A stretch of 11,175 nt of DNA from a bacterium. Lineage in GTDB: Bacteria > Arandabacterota > Arandabacteria > Arandabacterales > Arandabacteraceae. The DNA lies in assembly GCA_025774405.1 (NCBI GenBank), contig JALGWB010000038.1, positions 1 to 11,175 of the forward strand. Reading direction: 5' to 3'. A program made the translations under genes and the position numbers. A model generated the notes under the pieces. The model made no database searches. It worked only from the letters and a program-made list of their open reading frames with translations, and was not told where the DNA came from. Position 1 is the stretch's first letter; every line of letters starts with the position of its first letter. This document shows positions 1 to 6,594 of this stretch, piece by piece.

Positions 1-229
1 TGATCTGGGCGTAAACGAGCCCACCATTCGAACACCCGATAAGCAGGTCATCCACGGGTTGTTCGGTTTCGCATCGGAGCCAATCAAGCGTGGTGTCTGC
101 CGGCAAATCCCAAGGAGCAGTTGCACCTTTCTCAGCCAAGATGTGTACGGCTACCCAGGCCGCTACGCGGTGCTGGAAATCCATACCGCCAGCGGCAGCC
201 GCCCCTCCGGACGAAACTTGAGAACTCAT
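1..229 (-). CDS. N-terminal fragment of a Cap4/DUF4297-like nuclease-domain protein (partial)
   Basis: Only the first 76 codons are present; the gene runs off the left edge. The start is the ATG at 227-229, preceded by GAGGTG at 235-240, and lies 2 nt after the stop of the upstream ORF, so translation is probably coupled. The protein opens with a Ser/Gly/Ala-rich stretch, then a GMDFQ-type motif and an amphipathic helix (VAAW, residues 23-26). At residues 60-64 comes VDDLLIG-like sequence, followed after a short loop by AQI at 74-76, where the first base of the next codon is A. This order (G..FQ, Asp before a beta strand, then Q-x-K) resembles the PD-(D/E)XK dsDNA-nuclease domains of the DUF4297/Cap4 type found at the N-terminus of antiphage effectors such as CBASS Cap4 and some Avs STAND NTPases. 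The lysine is not in the window, so the family call is inferred from motif shape. Position in a restriction-modification cluster fits a defence role. Confidence 0.5.
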   Translation of the reverse strand, partial: MSSQVSSGGAAAAGGMDFQHRVAAWVAVHILAEKGATAPWDLPADTTLDWLRCETEQPVDDLLIGCSNGGLVYAQI

Positions 230-231
230 CC

Positions 232-480
232 CTACACCTCTTTATCAAGGATGCCCCTTATGTTGAGGGCTTCGAGCTCCTGTAGCTCAACCATTGGTAC
301 GGGAAACCCGGACCTAGCAAGCACATCGTTCAACAGATGATCGGCCGGCGCCCGCTCCTCGTCCGCGTCTGGCAGTAGCACCGCCTGCCACTCCTCGGGC
401 AAAGGACCGAGCTCGGTCATGCGATAGCCCACAGGCAACAATCCGCTCTCCTGCGTTACGGTCCGGTGCTCAGGCATCAT
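232..480 (-). CDS. Small ORF with HsdS-like N-terminus (possible specificity-subunit remnant)
   Basis: This ORF encodes 82 residues. The ATG at 478-480 is chosen because a GGGGGGTGA Shine-Dalgarno-like run (483-491) sits 2 nt upstream; the frame is open further upstream to 669, but that extension looks non-coding. Residues 16-32 (PVGYRMTELGPLPEEWQ) match the usual opening of type I specificity subunits (G-Y-K-x-T-E-x-G-x-x-P-E-x-W). The sequence does not go on into a target-recognition domain. Residues 34-58 instead resemble the last part of the HsdM encoded 1.3 kb upstream, sharing VLL, A, EER, A-x-AD and spaced leucines (13 of 25 positions by eye). A full HsdS has about 400 residues, so this is probably a remnant or chimera, or else a separate small protein of unknown role. 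It sits between a NucS-like gene and a Cap4-like gene on the same strand, 2 nt from the latter. Confidence 0.5.
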   Translation of the reverse strand: MMPEHRTVTQESGLLPVGYRMTELGPLPEEWQAVLLPDADEERAPADHLLNDVLARSGFPVPMVELQELEALNIRGILDKEV

Positions 481-702
481 GCTCACCCCCCTGTCAGGGT
501 GTGGATTTACCGCCAAGCAAATGCCAATCATAGATACCCCATCTGCTGGGTATTTCGACAATATGCACCGCTTGCTGATTCTTCTGTTCAACCACGGGGT
601 TCTTCCCTTCCCTTGGCCAACCGCTTTGTCGCCGCCGTTTGCGCCAATTTTGCGCATTTGCTGCTGCATCGGAAATGCTTGTCTAAAGTGGTGCCCACCC
701 CC
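481..702. other. Intergenic stretch, no gene recognised
   Basis: These 222 bases separate the NucS-like gene from the small HsdS-like ORF on the minus strand. All three minus frames were read: one is open throughout but gives Gly/Arg-rich sequence without recognisable motifs. The only functional element seen is the Shine-Dalgarno-like G-run at 483-491. No convincing terminator hairpin was found. This is where the body of an hsdS gene could have been lost. Confidence 0.4.
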
Positions 703-1746
703 TCATGCCACTCCTTCTGCGGATTCCAGGTGAAATTCTACACGATACCGCATCAGCGTGATCCCCTGACCTTTCACTGCCACCAATGCATACCGCAGAC
801 TCTCGTCTATCTCCGGGGTGATAATTATGCCCTTAACTTCATCATTCGGTTTAGCAAGGTGGCGCTTCACCCAGCCCATATATCGAAGCAATTGACCCAC
901 GACTCGATCAGACGCGCGGTGTCGCTTGAGTTCTATCACCAGCCACGCTGGTTTCGTCCTATGCTTGGCAAGAATGTCGATGCGACCCACGGCTGTGGGA
1001 TATTCATAGCCTGCCGTCTCATCACCTGACTCGCCATAGATTTGCCAGTCCCTGCCGAGGTCAGTCATCTCCCAGTTATTTACCAGAAAATCGTGCAGAT
1101 GCCGCTCCAACCTAAATACGCTCCCCTCAGCCTCACCAACGAGTACTTCCTCTCCTTCCGCTACTCCGCCCTCCTCTGCTCTCAGTACCGCCCACCACAG
1201 AGCATCCAGGGTCCAAAGATCGACGCCCAAGCCTGACGCTATCTCGGTCAGTAGAGCATTCAGTCTCTCATACCTCTGTCCGAGTGTCGTGCCCCAGCCA
1301 AAGTCAGGCCAAACACTGAGAGCCTTCATCGCACTTTCTGCAACATTGTTCCACACACCGTAGCGATCTGGGTAAGCAACGAGCAGAATTGCCGAAGCTA
1401 GCCCCTTGCCCAATCCCTTGACCTGACCCAGTGCGTCATCGAAACGGTCTGCGAGTGGCCTCCTCTCGTCAAGAAGCATTCCCAAGGCGTGCCGTAGGGT
1501 ATCCATGTTCTGAGTCAGGCGGTTTCCTTGGCGGTAGAGTCCAGTCCAGTGCTTGTTGTTCTCGAAATAGAGAAATGAACGGAAGCTTTCCTCATCAAGT
1601 TGACTAATTCGCGCGCTGCTAAAGATGGGCTGATAGCGTGCAAGAACCTCATCCTTCGCACGAATGAGTTCCTGAAATTCGGCGATGCGCTCAGCCTTCC
1701 GAAGATACTGGCTTAACCGGCCTATTGCACTACTTACCTCAACCAT
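703..1746 (-). CDS. NucS/DUF91-like PD-(D/E)XK nuclease with helix-hairpin-helix-like region
   Basis: This complete gene encodes 347 residues. The ATG at 1744-1746 has a consensus AGGAGG (complement of 1753-1758) 6 nt upstream. The C-terminal third carries the hallmarks of the NucS C-terminal nuclease domain (DUF91): GRID with Asp257, then IELK with Glu272 and Lys274, then SD.VVGQLLRYMGW at 279-292. Together these form a PD-(D/E)XK active site with the conserved Gln/Tyr motif III. The middle (about 105-135, VKGLGKGLASAILLVAYP) reads like a helix-hairpin-helix of the DNA-glycosylase type, which would bind DNA. The N-terminal 100 residues are helical and unassigned. NucS enzymes cut mismatched or branched DNA, but proteins of this layout are also common accessory genes in defence islands. 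Here it starts 20 nt after the hsdM stop, so it is probably co-transcribed with hsdM. The nuclease fold is well supported; the substrate is unknown. Confidence 0.8.
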   Translation of the reverse strand: MVEVSSAIGRLSQYLRKAERIAEFQELIRAKDEVLARYQPIFSSARISQLDEESFRSFLYFENNKHWTGLYRQGNRLTQNMDTLRHALGMLLDERRPLADRFDDALGQVKGLGKGLASAILLVAYPDRYGVWNNVAESAMKALSVWPDFGWGTTLGQRYERLNALLTEIASGLGVDLWTLDALWWAVLRAEEGGVAEGEEVLVGEAEGSVFRLERHLHDFLVNNWEMTDLGRDWQIYGESGDETAGYEYPTAVGRIDILAKHRTKPAWLVIELKRHRASDRVVGQLLRYMGWVKRHLAKPNDEVKGIIITPEIDESLRYALVAVKGQGITLMRYRVEFHLESAEGVA

Positions 1747-1766
1747 CGCAGCCCTCCTAGTTATGA

Positions 1767-3315
1767 CTATGTCTCTAGCCCAAGAATCTTTAGTATCGTG
1801 CCAAGTTTTCTGTCCGCCTCGGCACGCTCCTCCTCCGCCTCTTTGAGCAGCACCACCGCCTCCTCCAGGGGTAGCACCTCCTCCTGTTCGTCAGTAGCCA
1901 CATACCGGCTGGGCGAGAGGTTGTAATCGTTGCGGGCGGCTTCCTCATTTGTGATAATCGCCGAGAGACTATCCTCGACCTTCCACTCATGGTAGAGGCA
2001 TGCCATCTGCGCAATGTGTTCATCGGCGAGGTAGTTCTTGGGTCGCCCCTTGGCGAAGAGCTTGCTTGCATTGATAAGAAGAATTTCACCCTTATGTTTC
2101 TTTGCGTCGGTTTACGACCAGGATGATGCCCGGCGCTGTTGTGTTGTAGAACATATTCTCGGGCATAAGAATCACAGATTCGATCAGATCGTGTTCGACA
2201 AATGCTTTACGAATATCTCGCTCGCGATTGGATCCCTGGTTTCCACTTCCTCGGCTAACCGCGCCCGTATCCAGCACAACCGCCATACGCCCTTTGTCAC
2301 TAAGCGAGGCAAGCATATGCTGAATCCACCCCCAATCGGCACTTGAAGCAGGAGGAATGCCGAAGGTGAAACGCTCGCAGGTGTCATTCTCATACACGTC
2401 GTAGGTGAAATCTTGGTTCCACATTGGATTGGCGGTCACAAGGTCGAATCTTTTGAGTCGACCGCTTTCATCCTTGAATGCGGGATTGCGCATAGTGTCG
2501 CCAAGGCGGATGTCAGCTTCCATATCGTGGATTGCAGCGTTCATCCGGGCCATAGCAAAGGTTGAAGTATTTATTTCCTGCCCAAAAAGGCGAAGCGGGG
2601 CAACCTTTGGTGGCAATTTCCGCCTTCCATTCTCCTCGATTCCATGCGTCTCAAGCAGCCGCAGGTGACACTTGATGAGCAATCCACCCGAGCCGCAGGC
2701 TGGATCATAGACGGTCATACCTGGCCCGGGCTCCAGGATTCGTGCCATCAGGATTCCAACCTCTCGCGGCGTATAGAACTCACCCGCGCTTTGCCCCTGC
2801 CCCTCGGCAAACTTACGGAGTAGATATTCATAGGCACGACCGAGGATGTCAGGCTCTACATCGTCCAAACCCAATCTATGGCGAGACAGGATGTCGATCA
2901 AACGGTGCAGGTAGTCATCAGGTACAATTCGCTGACCGGCAGCCGTGGCGTTGAAGTCAACAAGATCGATGACACCTTGAAGACGTGGATTATGCCGTGC
3001 CACATCACGGACTGCATCCGTCAGATACTGTCCGAGTCCAGAGCTTCGCTTTCTGACTCTAGCCCACCGAGCATTCTGCGGGATGTAGAATCGGACCAAT
3101 CCATGATCCTTCTCTACAAGCGTTAGTGCCTTTCGCTCTGTACCAAATTCATGAGCCAAGCGGTGGATCTCGTCGTCAAAGACGTCCGAAAGACGCTTCA
3201 GGAATATCAGAGGCAGGATGTAATCTTTGAATTTAGGCGCATCAATGGGACCCCGGATGGCACAAGCAGCATCCCAGAGCCATGTCTCTAGAGTGGAGAT
3301 ATCAAGCCTGCTCAT
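1767..3315 (-). pseudogene. hsdM: Type I restriction-modification DNA methyltransferase subunit HsdM (frameshifted)
   Basis: HsdM is the N6-adenine methyltransferase of type I restriction-modification complexes. The ATG at 3313-3315 has an AGAGAAGG Shine-Dalgarno site upstream. The N-terminal helical domain (HsdM_N, about 8-150) includes the typical LPLIFLKRLSDVFDDE. The methyltransferase domain follows, with SAM-binding motif I VYDPACGSGG at 202-211 and the catalytic motif as NPMW at 296-299, a known variant of NPPY/F. Frame 0 ends at a TAA (2092-2094) after residue 407, directly behind the conserved VVNRRKE. Skipping one A (position 2097) restores the family sequence (HKGEILLINASKLFAKGRPKNYL...) for 109 more residues to the TAG at 1767-1769, ending in LPLEEAVVLLKEAEEERAEAD. 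The repaired length of 515 residues is normal for HsdM. The break may be a real mutation, a sequencing error or, less likely, recoding. The catalytic domain lies before the break, but the C-terminal region that contacts HsdS would be lost. Confidence 0.85.
2095..2103 (-). other. Frameshift site in hsdM
   Basis: On the minus strand the codons AAA GAA ACA TAA end frame 0. Reading AAA GAA, dropping one A and continuing CAT AAG GGT GAA gives K-E-H-K-G-E, the sequence expected in HsdM proteins. The event is therefore one inserted A within the run following GAA. Both flanks are strongly HsdM-like, which leaves little doubt that the two frames belong to one ancestral gene. Confidence 0.85.
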
Positions 3316-3517
3316 TGTGAAACCTTCTCTCCAGTATGATGCAGTGGTCAGTCGCTATCTTAGGTTTACCTGTTTACGGTACTCCGCAGCTACCCTCGCC
3401 TGCAGTAACGCCTCACATCCAAAGGGTCACTTTCCAGCACAGACAACCTATCCTGCCCTTCGTCCGATTTTTGCCAGAAGCCCCGCCCGTGCTGTCAAGC
3501 CATACTGCCTCCGAACT

Positions 3518-3547
3518 ATCTTACCCCCAAGTAGGCACGAATGTCAA
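3518..3547 (-). promoter_or_regulatory. Candidate sigma70-type promoter for the hsdM cluster
   Basis: Read on the minus strand, TTGACA (complement of 3542-3547) is followed after 18 nt by TAAGAT (complement of 3518-3523). The -35 hexamer is a perfect consensus; the -10 keeps the key T-A-x-x-A-T positions. Transcription would start near 3511, leaving an untranslated leader of almost 200 nt before the hsdM ATG. This is a motif match only. Confidence 0.35.
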
Positions 3548-3849
3548 AACCTCATCCTAGGCGCCGGGGAAATGGGTGGGGACCTGGTGCAGCCTCGCAA
3601 CTCGTACACTGACCCATAGACCACACACCCTACTCCGTGCAGAGCACCGCGTACCTCACTCAACCCCAATAGCGTGGCAGCCACCACAACTCGAAAGCCT
3701 CCGTCAAGACGTGTCTGCTGACAGAAAAGCAGCCAACCTGAATTTTCCATTTTGAAAACCCGACTTTCTTATCCTGCAGTAGCAACCCGGATCGGCCAGC
3801 CAGAGTTATCGATGGGCGTAATTCTCGCTTTTCACCCATGGCCGCCTGC

Positions 3850-3878
3850 TTGACCCCCAGGAGCTCCTGGTGTAGAGT
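3850..3878 (+). promoter_or_regulatory. Candidate promoter for the ATPase gene
   Basis: TTGACC (3850-3855) and TAGAGT (3873-3878) are separated by exactly 17 nt. They match the sigma70 consensus at 5 of 6 and 4 of 6 positions. The predicted transcription start falls near 3885, just at the first in-frame ATG. This favours the later ATG at 3900 as the translation start, with GAGG (3887-3890) as its ribosome-binding site. Confidence 0.45.
3857..3870. promoter_or_regulatory. 14-bp perfect palindrome in the promoter spacer (candidate operator)
   Basis: The sequence CCAGGAGCTCCTGG is a perfect inverted repeat with no loop. It lies between the candidate -35 and -10 elements of the plus-strand promoter. 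That is a common place for a repressor or a MerR-type activator to bind. No regulator gene is visible in the window, and no second copy of the full palindrome was noticed. Confidence 0.4.
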
Positions 3879-3899
3879 CAGACAATGAGGATCATGGTT

Positions 3900-5645
3900 A
3901 TGAAGCATCGAAGGCTCACGCCTGCAGATCTTGAGCAATCCTTAAAACGCATAGATGGCAAAGGATATAAGGCTTACAAGGACATTGAAGGCGAATACGC
4001 GTTTCCTCACCTCACCCTGATTATTGACCATGTGCAGGGCGATCCATTCGCCTCTCCAAGTCGCCTGAGAGCAATCATCGATCATACCAGGGCTGGCTTT
4101 CCGGAAGATACTTACAACAACCGGTCCCGAAAGGTTGGACTTGCTGATTTCCTCCTGAGGCGTTTTCATGCCTTGGCCATGTCAGCCAGCAGGATATGCG
4201 GTTCCGGTAAGAGTGGAATTATCGCAATCGATCGACCCGGCCAGGAGATCCTTGAGCGAACAGCAGTGATCGTTACTGACAGGGGCATTGAAGCAAGGTT
4301 CTCAGTTGGTTTACCAGCAAGGGGAAGAACTGTTCTCGGAAAGGAAGCCAGCCGAATCCTCCTCAAGACGATTCCTGCAATAATCGATTCAAGCCTTTTC
4401 TTCGAGAGCCTCCGCCACCAGGCAGTTTCCTCGCAAGACCTGACAGCAAACCTTTATGAGCATATCTCTACCAATGAAGATGCTGATTGTCTCCGGGAGG
4501 CCCTCCAGGCCCACGATCTCGTTGCATTCATCGCAGATGGCGCAATCCTGCCACGGAGAAGCGGCGTCGATGATCGACCCAAGACCACCGGACATGTGGT
4601 GACATTCAAAAGCCCCCCATCGCTACGCGTGAGCCTCAATCTCCCGAATCACGGCAAGGTAACGGGTATGGGCATAAGAAAAGGGATAACCCTCATCGTC
4701 GGCGGCGGCTACCACGGTAAGTCAACACTGCTCAACGCCATCGAAAGGGGCGTCTACAATCATATACCTGGTGACGGAAGAGAACTGGTCGTAACTGACT
4801 CTCATGCGGTGAAGATCCGTGCAGAGGATGGTCGACGAATCGAGAAGGTCAATATATCACCTTTCATATCCAATCTTCCTTTTGGTGAGGATACAGTGCG
4901 CTTCTCAAGTGAAAACGCAAGCGGCTCCACTTCACAGGCAGCCAACATAGTCGAAGCCATTGAAGCCGGCGCCACAGTGCTTCTGACCGATGAAGACACC
5001 GCTGCAACCAATTTCATGATCCGTGACCACCGTATGCAGGAGCTGATTGCCAAGGATCGAGAACCCATTACCCCATTTGTGGATAAGGTGAGGCAGCTTT
5101 ACAATGACTTTGGTGTTTCCACCATCCTCGTGATGGGCGGCAGTGGGGACTACTTTGATGTTGCGGATCATGTGATCGCCATGGACTCTTTCACAGCACA
5201 TGATGTCTCTGAACGAGCAAAGGCAATCGCTGCCAGATACCGCACTGAACGGAGATCCGAGGGTGGAGACACCTTTGGCGAAATTACTGTGCGGGTGCCA
5301 CTGAAGCAAAGTTTGGATCCAAGCAAGGGGCGTAGGGTGGTCAAGATCAGTGGACGCGGCCTCAAGACCATTATCTTCGGGCGCTACGCGATTGATCTTT
5401 CATGTGTTGAGGGACTCGTTCATCCAAGTCAGGTGAATGCCATCGGACAGGCACTCTACTATGCGCGGACGAAGTATATGGATGGCAGGCGAAATCTTTC
5501 CCAGATCCTCGATCTGGTTATGAGTGATATCGATCAACACGGACTCGATGTCATTGACCCAAGACGAATGGGAGATTATGCTAGATTCAGGAGACTTGAG
5601 CTGGCAGCTGCTCTCAATCGGCTGCCAACCCTGAGGATGCTTTAG
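3900..5645 (+). CDS. Predicted ABC-class ATPase (PF09818/COG3044 family)
   Basis: This is a soluble ATPase-like protein of about 580 residues, full length for the family and without membrane segments. In-frame ATGs occur at 3885, 3894 and 3900. The ATG at 3900 is preferred because GAGG lies 9 nt upstream, the promoter would start transcription near 3885, and relatives begin close to the L..SL.RIDGKGYKAYK motif. Counting from the 3885 ATG, the Walker A motif is GGGYHGKST at 273-281, an ABC-signature-like SGSTSQ follows at 346-351, and Walker B-like TVLLTDED is at 364-371. The segment STILVMGGSGDYFDVADHV at 412-430 precedes a winged C-terminal region. The Walker A form with Tyr-His is typical of this family, whose cellular function is not established. 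It heads a plus-strand series with a hydrolase and an exporter 82 nt downstream, but it does not look like a transporter-type ATPase. Confidence 0.85.
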   Translation: MKHRRLTPADLEQSLKRIDGKGYKAYKDIEGEYAFPHLTLIIDHVQGDPFASPSRLRAIIDHTRAGFPEDTYNNRSRKVGLADFLLRRFHALAMSASRICGSGKSGIIAIDRPGQEILERTAVIVTDRGIEARFSVGLPARGRTVLGKEASRILLKTIPAIIDSSLFFESLRHQAVSSQDLTANLYEHISTNEDADCLREALQAHDLVAFIADGAILPRRSGVDDRPKTTGHVVTFKSPPSLRVSLNLPNHGKVTGMGIRKGITLIVGGGYHGKSTLLNAIERGVYNHIPGDGRELVVTDSHAVKIRAEDGRRIEKVNISPFISNLPFGEDTVRFSSENASGSTSQAANIVEAIEAGATVLLTDEDTAATNFMIRDHRMQELIAKDREPITPFVDKVRQLYNDFGVSTILVMGGSGDYFDVADHVIAMDSFTAHDVSERAKAIAARYRTERRSEGGDTFGEITVRVPLKQSLDPSKGRRVVKISGRGLKTIIFGRYAIDLSCVEGLVHPSQVNAIGQALYYARTKYMDGRRNLSQILDLVMSDIDQHGLDVIDPRRMGDYARFRRLELAAALNRLPTLRML

Positions 5646-5714
5646 CAATGATACTCTTAGATGGCTCAACAGATGCAGGTGCCGTTGACGATGCACGTTT
5701 TTGGCTCCGACCCC

Positions 5715-5721
5715 AGGGAGG
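5715..5721 (+). promoter_or_regulatory. Ribosome-binding site deciding the hydrolase start
   Basis: AGGGAGG lies 6 nt before the ATG at 5728 and is close to the ideal anti-16S pairing. The frame is open upstream to a TTG at 5701, but that start has no comparable site and would put charged residues ahead of the hydrophobic leader. The 5728 start is therefore taken. Confidence 0.75.
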
Positions 5722-5727
5722 TGCAAG

Positions 5728-6594
5728 ATGCCCTTGATTGCCACTTGTCTCGTGGTGCTAACTCTGGTTTTAGTTCAGGTCGATCCGATTGTTGAACAAC
5801 CTGGATTGCTAGCCCAGGAAGAAGGCGACATCGACGAATCCTATGATGACTATGGACAGGATATCGATGAGGTAGTGGAGTACGATAATGCAACGATCAC
5901 CAAGGACCCAATGTTGGACAGCCTGCTTGCGGGCATCACGTGGCTTGGGCATGCAAGCTTCTTGATAAGCGATTCAATCAAGATCTATATCGATCCATTC
6001 AATCTCAGCGGAGATGTCCCTAAAGCCGATCTTGTCCTCATAACGCACGATCACTACGATCACTTCTCTCCGGTGGACTTAAACAAGATTCTCAAATCCA
6101 CAACGAGTGTGGTCTCGATAAAGCAGGTGATTGATAAACTCAAGAACGATCTCAAGCATCTTTATGTAGTTGAGCCAGGGGATACGCTTGAGGTCGCTGG
6201 CATCACCATAGCGACTGTTCCAGCTTACAATCTCGACAAAAAATTTCATCCAAGATCGAAAAACTATGTTGGTTTCGTGATACACACGTCTCGAGTAACG
6301 ATTTACCATGCAGGCGACACCGATTTCATCCCCGAGATGAGGGATATCCAGACCGACATCGCTCTTCTACCTGTCGGTGGCAAATTCACGATGGATGCAA
6401 GGGGGGCAGCTAAAGCGGCTGAACTGATCCGTCCTAAAGTAGCAATTCCGATGCACTATGGCTCGATAGTCGGAAGCCTGGCTGATGCTGAGCTATTCGC
6501 TGCACTTTGTAGCACAAAGAGTAAGGTCAGGGTGAGAATTCTCGAGGCACCAGTCAAAGAGATATCACCCGAGGAAAGGGAGGGTAGACATTGA
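5728..6594 (+). CDS. Membrane-anchored/exported metallo-beta-lactamase-fold hydrolase (UlaG/COG2220-like)
   Basis: This protein has 288 residues. It begins with a hydrophobic segment (about 3-17) that acts as signal peptide or membrane anchor. Cys7 is not in a good lipobox (Thr precedes it). A very acidic linker follows (31-53, rich in Asp/Glu/Tyr). The metallo-beta-lactamase fold starts at ITWLGHASF (His75) and has the metal-binding HDHYDH at 107-112, His194 with GDTD at 196-199, and MHYG with His243. The layout fits the L-ascorbate-6-phosphate lactonase UlaG / YtkL / COG2220 group, which also includes phosphodiesterase- and phospholipase-like members, so the substrate cannot be named. Most COG2220 members are cytosolic; the leader suggests this one works in the periplasm or at the membrane surface. 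Its stop overlaps the TTG start of the adaptor gene, which indicates co-translation with exporter components. Confidence 0.85.
   Translation: MPLIATCLVVLTLVLVQVDPIVEQPGLLAQEEGDIDESYDDYGQDIDEVVEYDNATITKDPMLDSLLAGITWLGHASFLISDSIKIYIDPFNLSGDVPKADLVLITHDHYDHFSPVDLNKILKSTTSVVSIKQVIDKLKNDLKHLYVVEPGDTLEVAGITIATVPAYNLDKKFHPRSKNYVGFVIHTSRVTIYHAGDTDFIPEMRDIQTDIALLPVGGKFTMDARGAAKAAELIRPKVAIPMHYGSIVGSLADAELFAALCSTKSKVRVRILEAPVKEISPEEREGRH

Larger units (their letters stand above)
3316..3884. other. Intergenic region between divergent units
   Basis: About 570 bases without a recognisable gene separate the minus-strand defence cluster from the plus-strand ATPase/exporter cluster. ORFs of 68 to 130 codons cross it in several frames, but none has a credible start site together with recognisable sequence. 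It contains a candidate hsdM promoter (3518-3547, minus strand) and a candidate promoter with an internal palindrome for the plus-strand unit (3850-3878). A weak hairpin (CTGCT...AGCAG near 3715-3735) lacks a T-tract. Confidence 0.5.

Noticed and set aside
466..1029. 187-codon plus-strand ORF
   Set aside because: It is antisense to the NucS-like gene and the HsdS-like remnant, has no recognisable motifs, and its composition mirrors the real minus-strand frames.
1790..2089. 99-codon minus-strand ORF across the hsdM tail
   Set aside because: It is the wrong frame; the frame one base away encodes a perfect HsdM C-terminus.
2092..2103. Programmed frameshifting in hsdM
   Set aside because: No known slippery heptamer or obvious downstream structure was seen, and HsdM genes are not known to need recoding; mutation or sequencing error is simpler.
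3715..3735. Hairpin CTGCT...AGCAG as a terminator
   Set aside because: The stem is only 5 bp and no T-run follows.
3544..3750. 68-codon minus-strand ORF in the intergenic spacer
   Set aside because: It has no good ribosome-binding site and no recognisable family sequence.
5701..5727. TTG at 5701 as the start of the hydrolase
   Set aside because: The ATG at 5728 has an excellent AGGGAGG site and places the hydrophobic leader at the N-terminus.
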